DNA of 64,000 bases, from NCBI RefSeq assembly GCF_002742265.1, contig NZ_MDGL01000043.1:44571-108570 (forward strand). The letters run 5' to 3'. This stretch comes from Maribacter sp. 4G9 (lineage in GTDB: Bacteria; Bacteroidota; Bacteroidia; Flavobacteriales; Flavobacteriaceae). Shown in pieces: positions 33,775 through 42,843 of this stretch. The position numbers and the translations under genes are program-made. Position 1 is the first letter of the stretch. Each line of letters starts with the position of its first letter. The notes under the pieces are model-generated. The model was not told the DNA's origin. It worked only from the letters and a program-made list of their open reading frames with translations, and did no database searches.

Positions 33775-35037
33775 TTACTCTCCCAACAACTTTTTTATTC
33801 TCATGAAGTTTTCGTTGTCGCCCATGGCACCATAGATATTTTTCAATTGGGTCAAAACACCTTGATTATCAGGATTAGTTTTTAAGGCTTCTTCCAAAAT
33901 ATTAGCGCCTTGCGTGAAAAAATTATCCTTCTTTTCCTTAAGTTCATCATAGCGGGCAATATCTGCACGGGAACTTCCCAAAGAATTCATTTCATCGATC
34001 AATCCGTTACCTTCATTTACGTAGGTAGTAGATAGATTCAAATAGGCGTTCGTATAACCAGGGTTAATTTCTATAGCTTTCTTGTAGGACTCTCTAGCCT
34101 TATCGAAATTACCCTGCTCCATATTGATTACACCTACATTATAATGCAAATCTGCATTATCCGGTGCCAAAGCAATGGCTTCTGCCATCAATTCCTTGAA
34201 TTTGTCCTTATCCCCTAATTTGAAATATAAATTAGCCTCGTTAAGGATTAGATTCACATCCTCAGGGTCATTAGCTCTTGCCGCCTTATATGCTTCCAAG
34301 GCCTTATCGTCCTGACCCAACTGAGTATATATAAGTGCTGTATTTTTTACGATTTCAGCCTTTTTGGAAGGCGTTTTTTCGTCCACTGGGTCTTTATATG
34401 TTCCTGATTTAACCATCAAATCTCGCTGTATTTTACCCATGATTTCCTCTTCACCGGTCGCTGTGTTGGTAGCTTTATATACGACACCACTACCATCATA
34501 CCCAATTTCTTGAAGTTCACTGTAATAATCCAAAGCTTTCTCATAATGCCCACCATTTACGGCACTACTTGCAGCATAATACAGGTAAGAAGTATCTTTA
34601 GGACTTAATTTATAGCTCATGTAAAGTTTTTCTGCTGCGGAATCGAACTTCTTTTGCTCGTTATCGGATACAGCTGAGTTTACTAAATCCGCTGCAATAC
34701 TGGCCATATACTGGTTGGCTTCGCTAGCGTATTTGCTCTTACCGGATTTCTCCTCGATTTCCAAAACCTTTTTAAAGGAATCTGCTGCCGTTTCAAAGGC
34801 CGAATCATCTCCCTTTTTTGCCAAATCAGCATAAATCTTACCTCTTGTGTGATAATATTGAGCCTGCATTTTTTCATCAGCACTCGCTATACTGCCCATA
34901 GCCGATTCAATACTCGTCTTTGCCGCCGAAGCGTCACCATCTTTCAATGCCTTCTCAGCATCCTTTATCTCGTTTTTTTGAGCTAATCCAATTACTGCAA
35001 AGGACATCGCCGCTATTATTGAAATCTTAGTTTTCAT
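33775..35037 (-). CDS. Exported TPR-repeat protein
   Basis: The 420-residue product has a signal peptide (1-20, ending VIGLAQ) and tetratricopeptide repeats through most of its length, clear examples being AALIYTQLGQDDKALEAY-like and DLHYNVGVINMEQGNFDKA segments (about 225-340). TPRs bind partner proteins in the periplasm. A -7 box precedes it at 35083-35090. The role is unknown; genes of this type are conserved beside gyrA in flavobacteria as far as I recall. Confidence 0.85.
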   Translation of the reverse strand: MKTKISIIAAMSFAVIGLAQKNEIKDAEKALKDGDASAAKTSIESAMGSIASADEKMQAQYYHTRGKIYADLAKKGDDSAFETAADSFKKVLEIEEKSGKSKYASEANQYMASIAADLVNSAVSDNEQKKFDSAAEKLYMSYKLSPKDTSYLYYAASSAVNGGHYEKALDYYSELQEIGYDGSGVVYKATNTATGEEEIMGKIQRDLMVKSGTYKDPVDEKTPSKKAEIVKNTALIYTQLGQDDKALEAYKAARANDPEDVNLILNEANLYFKLGDKDKFKELMAEAIALAPDNADLHYNVGVINMEQGNFDKARESYKKAIEINPGYTNAYLNLSTTYVNEGNGLIDEMNSLGSSRADIARYDELKEKKDNFFTQGANILEEALKTNPDNQGVLTQLKNIYGAMGDNENFMRIKKLLGE

Positions 35038-35082
35038 TTTTGAAGTTATTAAATATTAATTAGTGTTAATTTTCATTCGGTG

Positions 35083-35090
35083 CAAATTTA
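35083..35090 (-). promoter_or_regulatory. -7 box for the TPR gene
   Basis: TAAATTTG on the minus strand matches TAnnTTTG, 45 bases before the ATG at 35037. No -33 TTG is found at the consensus distance. It shows that the TPR gene has its own promoter in the 73-base gap after gyrA. Confidence 0.45.
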
Positions 35091-35110
35091 ATCAATTCCC
35101 GTGCCAAGTT

Positions 35111-37600
35111 TTACTCAGGGTTGACTTCTATGTCCTTAATATTGGTTTCATCTAGGTCATCCTCATCCTTCATGACCTTGGCTACTGCCGCAATGGAATC
35201 GTTATCCCTAATATTAATTAATTTCACACCTTGGGTTGCCCTTCCCATAACCCTTAGGTCTTCTACGCTCATCCTTATGGCAATACCTGATTTGTTGATA
35301 ATCATTAAATCATCGGAATCCGTTACGTTCTTGATGGCGACCAAATTCCCGGTCTTTTCGGTAATACTTATGGTTTTAACACCCTTACCTCCCCTATTCG
35401 TGATTCTATAATCCTCAATACTGGATCTTTTTCCGTATCCGTTTTCCGACACTACTAAAAGTTCATCCTCAAAATTGTGTACGGAAACCATACCTATAAC
35501 CTCATCATCATCATTGGCCAAAGTGATCCCTCGTACACCAGATGCACTTCTACCCATAGGTCTCGTCTTACTTTCCTCGAACCTAATGGCCTTACCAGAC
35601 TTCAATCCAAGGAAAATCTGACTCGTTCCTGTGGTCAATTTGGCCTCCAACAATTCATCGTCCTCACGAATTGTAATGGCATTGATACCGTTTTGTCTTG
35701 GTCTGGAATACTGTTCCAATAAGGTCTTTTTAACTGTACCTTTTTTGGTTGCCATAATCACATAATGACTGTTCACATAATCCTCATCCTTTAAATCTTG
35801 GGTACAAATAAAGGCCTTGACCGTATCATCCTGCTCTATATTGATAAGGTTCTGAATGGCCCTTCCCTTAGAGGTTCTGCTTCCTTCCGGTATTTCGAAT
35901 ACGCGCATCCAGAAGCATTTTCCTTTCTGAGTAAAGAACAACATATATTGGTGGTTGGTACCCACAAAAAGGTACTCCAAAAAGTCCTCGTTTCTGGTAG
36001 AGGAGGCTTTTTGGCCCACCCCGCCCCTATTCTGTGTTTTATATTCCGTAAGGGGGGTTCTTTTTATATACCCGGCCCTGGAGATGGTAATTACAACTTG
36101 TTCGTTGGGAATCATATCCTCCATACTCAAGTCTCCACCGGCAATATTTATCTCTGAACGTCGTTCGTCGCCATACTTTTCCTTCACTTCAAGAAGTTCC
36201 TCCTTAATAATCTGCATTCTACGCTCCTTTCTGGCAAGAATATCTTTCAAATCGGCTATGGTCTTGATAATTTCATCATATTCAGAGCGCAATTTGTCCT
36301 GTTCCAGACCCGTCAACTGACGCAATCTCATTTCAACGATCGCCTTGGCTTGGATTTCGGTCAGCTTGAATCGCTCCATCAAGTTTTCCCTGGCCTCGTC
36401 TGCATTGGAAGAAGCTCTAATAATGGCGATAACCTCATCGATATTATCCGATGCAATGATAAGACCTTCAAGGATATGGGCTCTATCTTCCGCCTTTTTA
36501 AGCTCAAACTCTGAACGTCTAACCACCACTTCGTGCCTGTGCTCTACGAAATGATGTATCATTTCCTTTACATTCAGCAACTGTGGTCTTCCTTTTACCA
36601 AGGCAATGTTGTTTACACTGAAAGACGTTTGTAGAGCGGTATACTTAAATAACGTATTAAGGACAATATTGGGTATAGCATCCCTTTTTAACATATAAAC
36701 AACGCGCATCCCCTTACGGTCAGATTCGTCCCTTATGTTTGATATTCCTTCAATTTTTTTATCGTTAATAAGGTCGGCTGTCTTTTTGATCATATCCGCC
36801 TTGTTAACCTGATAGGGGATTTCGGTCACAATGATACATTCGCGTCCCTGTACTTCTTCAAAATGGGCCTTGGCCCTCATAACTATTCTACCGCGACCAG
36901 TATGAAAAGCCTCCTTGACTCCGTCATAACCATAGATTATCCCACCCGTAGGAAAATCAGGAGCCTTAATATGGGTGATCAACTCATCTATTTCAATGTC
37001 ATTGTTATCAATATAGGCTACGGTCCCATCTATAACCTCGGAAAGGTTATGTGGGGGCATGTTCGTCGCCATACCAACAGCAATGCCCGAAGCACCATTC
37101 ACCAAAAGATTTGGTATTCGGGTTGGCAAAACTGTAGGCTCCCGTAATGAATCGTCAAAATTCAATTGATGATCTACGGTATCCTTATCGATATCTGCCA
37201 ACATTTCATCCGCGATTTTTCGCATACGGGCCTCCGTATAACGCATTGCCGCCGGACTATCGCCATCCACGGAACCAAAGTTACCTTGACCATCGATCAA
37301 CATATAACGCAGACTCCATTCCTGGGCCATTCTGACCATGGTATCATATACCGAAGTATCCCCGTGAGGATGGTATTTACCCAATACCTCACCAACAATA
37401 CGCGCCGATTTCTTATGGGCACTGTTACTCCGTACTCCTAGTTCGTGCATTCCAAAAAGCACCCTCCTATGTACGGGTTTCAGACCATCTCGCACATCTG
37501 GCAGTGCTCGTGACACTATGACCGACATTGAATAATCAATGTAGGCAGATTTCATTTCCTCTTCTATGTTGATAGGAATCAATTTTTCTCCTTCAGCCAT
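35111..37600 (-). CDS. gyrA: DNA gyrase subunit A
   Basis: The 829-residue protein has the full GyrA layout: N-terminal breakage-reunion domain with catalytic Tyr121 in MRYTEARM, coiled-coil tower, and a C-terminal beta-pinwheel with the GyrA box QNRGGVG. With GyrB it introduces negative supercoils using ATP. The quinolone-determining loop reads HGDTSVYD (T82, S83, D86), where E. coli has S83, A84 and D87; the Thr is not necessarily a resistance change because it is common in other phyla. The C-terminal acidic tail ([17 protein letters not shown]) is normal. Confidence 0.97.
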   Translation of the reverse strand: MAEGEKLIPINIEEEMKSAYIDYSMSVIVSRALPDVRDGLKPVHRRVLFGMHELGVRSNSAHKKSARIVGEVLGKYHPHGDTSVYDTMVRMAQEWSLRYMLIDGQGNFGSVDGDSPAAMRYTEARMRKIADEMLADIDKDTVDHQLNFDDSLREPTVLPTRIPNLLVNGASGIAVGMATNMPPHNLSEVIDGTVAYIDNNDIEIDELITHIKAPDFPTGGIIYGYDGVKEAFHTGRGRIVMRAKAHFEEVQGRECIIVTEIPYQVNKADMIKKTADLINDKKIEGISNIRDESDRKGMRVVYMLKRDAIPNIVLNTLFKYTALQTSFSVNNIALVKGRPQLLNVKEMIHHFVEHRHEVVVRRSEFELKKAEDRAHILEGLIIASDNIDEVIAIIRASSNADEARENLMERFKLTEIQAKAIVEMRLRQLTGLEQDKLRSEYDEIIKTIADLKDILARKERRMQIIKEELLEVKEKYGDERRSEINIAGGDLSMEDMIPNEQVVITISRAGYIKRTPLTEYKTQNRGGVGQKASSTRNEDFLEYLFVGTNHQYMLFFTQKGKCFWMRVFEIPEGSRTSKGRAIQNLINIEQDDTVKAFICTQDLKDEDYVNSHYVIMATKKGTVKKTLLEQYSRPRQNGINAITIREDDELLEAKLTTGTSQIFLGLKSGKAIRFEESKTRPMGRSASGVRGITLANDDDEVIGMVSVHNFEDELLVVSENGYGKRSSIEDYRITNRGGKGVKTISITEKTGNLVAIKNVTDSDDLMIINKSGIAIRMSVEDLRVMGRATQGVKLINIRDNDSIAAVAKVMKDEDDLDETNIKDIEVNPE

Positions 37601-37859
37601 CGTAAATCTTTAATTGTTTTTTTATTCGTAAAAAAGCATGCCAATATACGGAAAATATAGGGGTTAGAAGAACTTCATGAGGTATTTATTCAATATTTTA
37701 TTAACATAAAACATGGACACGTTCGTTAATAATTAAACGTATAGGTACTTTGATTTGCTGAACTTTTTTCGTCATTTAGAACAACTTTAACGAATATAGG
37801 TACGGTATTTGCCCATGATTCATTGATATTTAGTAATTTTATAGTTGATAATTCGATAT

Positions 37860-40412
37860 ATGGACGATAATTTTTCACCTAGAGTAAAAGATGTAATTGC
37901 ATACAGCAAAGAAGAAGCTTTACGTCTTGGTCATGATTTTATAGGTACTGAGCATTTAATGTTGGGCCTTTTGAGGGATGGTAGTGGAAAAGCAATAAGT
38001 ATCTTGGATGCCTTGGACGTAGATTTAGATCATTTGCGAAGAAAGGTTGAAATACTCAGTCCTTCCAATCCAAATGCGGGAAACGTGCAAAAAGACAAGA
38101 AAAACCTTCATTTGACGCGCCAAGCGGAAAGAGCTTTGAAAACCACATTTTTAGAGGCCAAACTTTTCCAAAGTAGTTCCATAAATACGGCACATTTGCT
38201 TTTATGTATCCTACGAAACGAAAATGACCCCACTACGAAACTCCTTCACAAGTTGAAAGTGGACTATGACGGGGTCAAGGAACAGTTCAAGTTTATGATA
38301 ACCAGCGACGACGAAATTGTAGATTCCCCTACTTCCGAATCGTTTCCCAGTGATTCAGATGAATCCAACGAAGGAAAGGAAAGTAATTTTGGAACCAACC
38401 CTGGAAACAAAAGTTCCAAAAAATCCAAAACCCCGGTATTGGATAATTTCGGAAGGGACCTTACCCTTATGGCCGAAGAAAACAAGCTAGACCCTGTAGT
38501 TGGAAGGGAGAAGGAAATAGAACGTGTTTCACAAATATTGAGCAGAAGGAAAAAGAACAACCCGCTATTAATAGGCGAACCTGGTGTGGGAAAAAGCGCC
38601 ATAGCAGAAGGCTTGGCCCTTAGAATCATCAACAAAAAGGTTTCGCGAATTCTCTATAACAAGAGGGTGGTCACCTTGGACTTGGCTTCACTTGTTGCCG
38701 GGACAAAATATCGGGGCCAGTTCGAAGAGCGTATGAAAGCCGTGATGAACGAGCTTGAAAAGAATGATGATGTTATATTGTTCATAGACGAAATTCATAC
38801 CATTGTAGGCGCTGGTGGAGCTACCGGTAGCTTGGACGCTTCCAATATGTTCAAACCGGCTCTAGCCAGAGGGGAAATCCAATGTATAGGGGCTACCACT
38901 TTGGACGAGTATAGGCAATATATAGAGAAGGATGGTGCCTTGGAAAGAAGGTTCCAAAAGGTGATAGTTGAACCTACAAGTGTGGATGAGACCATAGAAA
39001 TATTGCACAATATAAAAGGGAAGTATGAGGACCATCACAACGTTAGTTATACGGATGAAGCAATAGAGGCATGCGTAAAATTGACCAATAGGTACATGAC
39101 GGACAGGTTCCTTCCTGACAAGGCCATTGACGCGTTGGATGAAGCCGGTTCAAGGGTGCACATTGTTAATATGGATGTCCCTAAACAAATTCTTGAATTG
39201 GAGAAGCAATTGGAAGATGTACGCGAACTGAAGAATTCAGTTGTTAAAAAACAAAAGTACGAAGAGGCCGCAAAACTGAGGGACGACGAAAAAAGACTTG
39301 AAAAGGATTTGGCCATTGCCCAAGAAAAATGGGAGGATGAAAGCAAGCTCCACAAAGAGACGGTAACGGAGGATAACGTTGCAGACGTGGTTTCCATGAT
39401 GAGCGGAATCCCAGTGAATAGGATTGCCCAAACCGAGAGTAATAAATTGGCGGGGCTTCCAAAACTTATCAAAGCGAACGTTATAGGTCAAGATGAGGCA
39501 GTAGCCAAGGTTTCCAAGGCCATACAAAGAAACAGGGCAGGTTTGAAGGACCCCAACAAACCTATAGGTTCCTTTATATTTTTAGGACAGACAGGGGTAG
39601 GAAAAACCCAATTGGCCAAGGTTATGGCCAAGGAACTTTTTGATTCGGAAGACGCCTTAATCCGGATTGATATGAGCGAATACATGGAGAAATTCGCCAT
39701 CTCCAGATTGGTGGGGGCACCTCCAGGATATGTTGGGTATGAGGAAGGTGGCCAATTGACCGAAAAAGTGAGGAGAAAACCTTATTCCGTTATTTTATTG
39801 GACGAGGTTGAAAAAGCGCACCCAGATGTATTCAATATGTTACTACAGGTATTGGATGATGGGTATCTAACGGATAGTCTGGGAAGAAAAATAGACTTTA
39901 GGAATACCATTATCATTATGACCTCCAATATTGGAGCCCGTCAATTAAAGGATTTTGGGCAAGGTGTAGGTTTTGGCACCGCCGCTAAAAAGGAACAGGC
40001 GGACACACATCAAAAAGGGGTCATTGAAAATGCTTTGAAAAAGGCGTTTGCTCCAGAATTCCTAAACAGAATTGACGATGTTATCGTATTTAATCCTTTG
40101 GAAAGGGAACATATCCATCAAATTATAGATATTGAACTTTCCAAATTGTATAAAAGGATCAAGGGAATTGGATATGAATTAAAACTTTCCGAAGCTGCAA
40201 AGGACTATATAGCGGAAAAAGGTTTTGATAAACAATACGGTGCCAGGCCCCTAAAAAGAGCTATTCAGAAATACATAGAGGATGTTTTGGCAGGGGAGAT
40301 CGTCAACTCCAAATTGGCTGAAGGAGATACTATTTCTATGGATCTGGACGAGAAAAAGGAGGAACTTACCATTAAGATTGACAAACCACAAGAGTCTCCA
40401 AAATCTGAATAA
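37860..40412 (+). CDS. clpC: ATP-dependent Clp protease ATP-binding subunit ClpC
   Basis: From ATG 37860 the protein has 850 residues. It has the double Clp-N repeat (1-145), AAA+ domain 1 with GEPGVGKSA, a UVR motif in the middle domain ([15 protein letters not shown]) that marks ClpC rather than ClpB, and AAA+ domain 2 with GQTGVGKTQ and a C-terminal D2-small domain. It unfolds substrates for ClpP in protein quality control. It is divergent from gyrA across a 259-base intergenic region. The frame is open from 37845, but that start codon adds only five residues not found in the family. A terminator follows. Confidence 0.95.
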   Translation: MDDNFSPRVKDVIAYSKEEALRLGHDFIGTEHLMLGLLRDGSGKAISILDALDVDLDHLRRKVEILSPSNPNAGNVQKDKKNLHLTRQAERALKTTFLEAKLFQSSSINTAHLLLCILRNENDPTTKLLHKLKVDYDGVKEQFKFMITSDDEIVDSPTSESFPSDSDESNEGKESNFGTNPGNKSSKKSKTPVLDNFGRDLTLMAEENKLDPVVGREKEIERVSQILSRRKKNNPLLIGEPGVGKSAIAEGLALRIINKKVSRILYNKRVVTLDLASLVAGTKYRGQFEERMKAVMNELEKNDDVILFIDEIHTIVGAGGATGSLDASNMFKPALARGEIQCIGATTLDEYRQYIEKDGALERRFQKVIVEPTSVDETIEILHNIKGKYEDHHNVSYTDEAIEACVKLTNRYMTDRFLPDKAIDALDEAGSRVHIVNMDVPKQILELEKQLEDVRELKNSVVKKQKYEEAAKLRDDEKRLEKDLAIAQEKWEDESKLHKETVTEDNVADVVSMMSGIPVNRIAQTESNKLAGLPKLIKANVIGQDEAVAKVSKAIQRNRAGLKDPNKPIGSFIFLGQTGVGKTQLAKVMAKELFDSEDALIRIDMSEYMEKFAISRLVGAPPGYVGYEEGGQLTEKVRRKPYSVILLDEVEKAHPDVFNMLLQVLDDGYLTDSLGRKIDFRNTIIIMTSNIGARQLKDFGQGVGFGTAAKKEQADTHQKGVIENALKKAFAPEFLNRIDDVIVFNPLEREHIHQIIDIELSKLYKRIKGIGYELKLSEAAKDYIAEKGFDKQYGARPLKRAIQKYIEDVLAGEIVNSKLAEGDTISMDLDEKKEELTIKIDKPQESPKSE

Positions 40413-40440
40413 TTAAATTAGAATATTAAAATTAAAGGAA

Positions 40441-40468
40441 GGGCATCTTGGTAAGATGCCCTTTTTTT
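40441..40468 (+). terminator. Intrinsic terminator after clpC
   Basis: Arms GGGCATCTT and AAGATGCCC around GGT are followed by a run of seven Ts, 28 bases downstream of the clpC stop. A textbook terminator. Confidence 0.9.
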
Positions 40469-40620
40469 ATTTAATGGAATTCATCGGCGCTCGTAAGAAT
40501 TGAAACACAAAGTGATTGACCCCATCGTATTACGTGAGATATTTACGCTTTTAATCTAATAATTTATACGGTGGAGGATAATCGGTATATTTTCGTTACA
40601 GACACTATAATGAATATAAA

Positions 40621-41022
40621 ATGAAGGTAGGATCTGTGAACAAAAAGATCATCGTGCGCGAGTACAACCTGGAGGTTGGAAAAATTCAGGTTTTTGACGA
40701 TTATATGGTATCCATTTTTGATGAAGGTGCCACGTTAACTTTAGAAAGGGCATATCAAATAATAGGGATTTCTGAAATTCATTTCAGGGATAAAAATTTC
40801 GGATTTATAAGTCTTCGAAAAAACTCCTATGCCATAGACCCCACTATATACAGCTATTTAAAGGAGCTGGAAAACCTTAAGGCATTTGCCATCGTTTCTG
40901 TCAAGGAAATTGATATGCACAATTTCAAGATAGAAAAACTCTTCTATAAAAAACCGATGAAGTTTTTCATTGAATATGAAAATGCCCTTAAATGGGTGAA
41001 AAGAAGAATCAATACCAAGTAA
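40621..41022 (+). CDS. Conserved hypothetical protein (133 aa)
   Basis: The product is a small soluble protein (MKVGSVNKKIIVREYNLEVGK) with alternating strand and helix pattern; LTLERAYQIIGISEIHF and FGFISLRKNSYAIDPTIYSYLKEL suggest a SpoIIAA/STAS-like fold, but no motif proves it. No signal or membrane helix is present. It is convergent with nnr, five bases apart. The function is unknown. Confidence 0.6.
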   Translation: MKVGSVNKKIIVREYNLEVGKIQVFDDYMVSIFDEGATLTLERAYQIIGISEIHFRDKNFGFISLRKNSYAIDPTIYSYLKELENLKAFAIVSVKEIDMHNFKIEKLFYKKPMKFFIEYENALKWVKRRINTK

Positions 41023-41027
41023 CAGCC

Positions 41028-42575
41028 CTAGTTTTTATTTTTTTCAGAAGTATCTGCACCTTCTGGCTCCGGCGCTCTGAACAAATCCAAAAACGAACTA
41101 CCGATACTTTTAGTAATATCCGAAGCGATCAAAGCCTGATACCCTGTTTCCTCTATGGCAATGTCCCCAGACCTTCCGTGTAAATAGACCCCAAAAATGG
41201 CAGCCTGTAGACTTGGGTATCCCTGTGCCATTAAGCCCGTTATGATACCGGTGAGGGTATCGCCGCTGCCAGCTGTGGCCATCCCGGGATTGCCTGTTGT
41301 GTTTATATATCCCCTCCCATCAAATAGGGTTATGGTGTGGGCTCCCTTGATAACAACGACCAGCTTGCGCTCTTTGGAAAAGCGCTTCACCTTTTCCAAC
41401 TTTTCAAAATCATCCTTCCATTTCCCTACGAGCCGTTCCAATTCTTTTGGGTGTGGCGTTAATATCGATTCTTCTGGTACAAGTTCCAAAAGCTTCTGGT
41501 TTTGGGAAAGAATGTTCAGTGCATCCGCATCTATGACAAGAGGCAATTTATTTCGGTTTAAAAAATCCTCAAGCGCCTTTACGGATGTTTCCGTTGTTCC
41601 CATACCAATTCCAATGCCTACAACGGTTGGCTCTATATTAAAATCAATAGCTTCTATCGAGGATTTTCCATTGGTTAAAACCATCACCTCAGGCAGCGAA
41701 GTCTGCAAAATTTCATAACCACACTCCGGGACATAGGCAGTCACCAACCCACTTCCTACCTTCAATGCCGCGCTACTGGCCAGGGTTACCGCACCAATTT
41801 TTCCATAGCTCCCACCAATTATAAGGGAGTGTCCGTAGGTACCCTTGTGCGAATATTTTTCTCTTGGCCGATAAAATTGAAGCACCTCATTTTTAGATAT
41901 AAGCTCGTAGTCCGTTTTTGCGCTCATCAAAAACTCGGTATCCAGTCCAATATCCAATACCTCCCAATGATCTACAAAAATACCGGTTTGGGGAAGAAAG
42001 AAAACAAGTTTGGGCATTTGGAAACTCAGCACATAATTAGCCTGTATGACGGAATCCTTTACCTCCGGAACCCTATCGGTAAAAAGTCCGGATGGAATAT
42101 CCACGGAAAGTATAAACGCCTTGGACTTGTTCAAATGTCCTATAATGTGGGCTACCCAATCATCGGGAGTTCTGTTCAACCCTATCCCAAAGATGGCATC
42201 CACAATGATATCGTTTGGATGGATCTCCGGCAAATCACTATCGGCATCCAAATAAACAGGCCAGATTTTACGTTCCTTCAATCGGTCCAAATTGGTAAGA
42301 AAATCCTTGGACCGCTTATCGCTATACTTTACCACATATACTTCAAGGTTATAACCATGCTCGAACAATTGCCTGGCCAAGGCGATACCATCTCCGCCAT
42401 TATTTCCTATACCACAGAACAGATGAATCTTTACGGGGGCTCCCTGCATCCTTACATGCAACCAATTAAAGATTTGGGTAGCGGCACGCTCCATCAACTC
42501 ATCACTTGATATTTGTTGCTTTTCAAGGGTTATTTTGTCTGCCTTATAAATTTGTTCTGCGGTAAAAACCTTCAT
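41028..42575 (-). CDS. nnr: Bifunctional NAD(P)H-hydrate repair enzyme
   Basis: From ATG 42573-42575 the protein has 515 residues: an N-terminal YjeF epimerase domain (about 1-215) with GIGNNGGDGIALARQL, and a C-terminal ribokinase-like dehydratase domain (about 225-500) with HPKELERLVG and GNPGMATAGSGDTLTGII, where the Asp is the catalytic base. Together they repair NADHX/NADPHX formed by hydration of NAD(P)H. The longer frame up to 42725 crosses the thr promoter region on the other strand and is rejected as the start. Confidence 0.95.
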   Translation of the reverse strand: MKVFTAEQIYKADKITLEKQQISSDELMERAATQIFNWLHVRMQGAPVKIHLFCGIGNNGGDGIALARQLFEHGYNLEVYVVKYSDKRSKDFLTNLDRLKERKIWPVYLDADSDLPEIHPNDIIVDAIFGIGLNRTPDDWVAHIIGHLNKSKAFILSVDIPSGLFTDRVPEVKDSVIQANYVLSFQMPKLVFFLPQTGIFVDHWEVLDIGLDTEFLMSAKTDYELISKNEVLQFYRPREKYSHKGTYGHSLIIGGSYGKIGAVTLASSAALKVGSGLVTAYVPECGYEILQTSLPEVMVLTNGKSSIEAIDFNIEPTVVGIGIGMGTTETSVKALEDFLNRNKLPLVIDADALNILSQNQKLLELVPEESILTPHPKELERLVGKWKDDFEKLEKVKRFSKERKLVVVIKGAHTITLFDGRGYINTTGNPGMATAGSGDTLTGIITGLMAQGYPSLQAAIFGVYLHGRSGDIAIEETGYQALIASDITKSIGSSFLDLFRAPEPEGADTSEKNKN

Positions 42576-42630
42576 TTCTTTTCTGGATTGAATTAAAAAG
42601 TAACGATTCCATAAAAAATTGTGGAAACGT

Positions 42631-42660
42631 TTGAATAGCAAGTCAAATGTACTACTTTTG
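42631..42660 (+). promoter_or_regulatory. thr operon promoter
   Basis: TTG (42631-42633), then exactly 19 bases, then TACTTTTG (42653-42660): a full match to the Bacteroidetes sigma-ABfr consensus TTG-N19-TAnnTTTG. Transcription should start near 42667, 12 bases before the leader-peptide ATG and about 175 bases before thrA, leaving a long leader. Confidence 0.85.
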
Positions 42661-42678
42661 ACCCTTATCACTTGGAAA

Positions 42679-42771
42679 ATGAAACGTATCAGTAAGGACA
42701 TACTGTTTGTATCCATTACAACCAAAAAGCATTTTAATACACTTAACGTGTTCTTAACCCCTATGGGGTAA
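42679..42771 (+). CDS. Candidate thr operon leader peptide (30 aa)
   Basis: A 30-codon frame starts at ATG 42679, just after the promoter and a purine-rich CTTGGAAA stretch, and stops at TAA 42769-42771 inside a hairpin. The peptide contains SITTKK with tandem Thr14-Thr15, Thr21, Thr27 and three Ile. Placement between a strong promoter and thrABC, the Thr/Ile codons, and the stop within a hairpin fit a translation-coupled attenuator of the type known in enterobacterial thrL. Thr enrichment (4 of 30) is modest. Inference. Confidence 0.5.
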   Translation: MKRISKDILFVSITTKKHFNTLNVFLTPMG

Positions 42772-42809
42772 GAAAAAAAGTACTTCCGCCACTGTGTTTT
42801 TTTAACACG
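42747..42809 (+). promoter_or_regulatory. Alternative hairpins in the thr operon leader
   Basis: CTTAACCCC (42753-42761) pairs with GGGGTAAG (42765-42772) and holds the leader stop codon. AACACG (42804-42809) can pair either with CGTGTT at 42747-42752 or, as AACAC, with GTGTT at 42794-42798, so two exclusive folds are possible. A T7 run (42797-42803) lies within. These features suit ribosome-position-dependent attenuation of thrABC, but no classical terminator could be drawn by eye. Confidence 0.45.
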
Positions 42810-42843
42810 ATTCCCATAAAGTCAATTTACACATTACCCTATC

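Noticed and set aside
35355..35366. Quinolone-resistance change in GyrA (Thr at the Ser83-equivalent)
   Set aside because: Thr at this position is frequent in other bacteria as the native residue, so resistance cannot be concluded; the actual loop lies near 37340-37360.
35111..40412. Many long frames antisense to gyrA and clpC
   Set aside because: They mirror the codon pattern of strongly conserved genes on the other strand and have no family features.
42753..42772. CTTAACCCC/GGGGTAAG hairpin as an intrinsic terminator of nnr or the thr leader
   Set aside because: On the plus strand it is followed by As and on the minus strand by no T run, so it is not a terminator in either direction.
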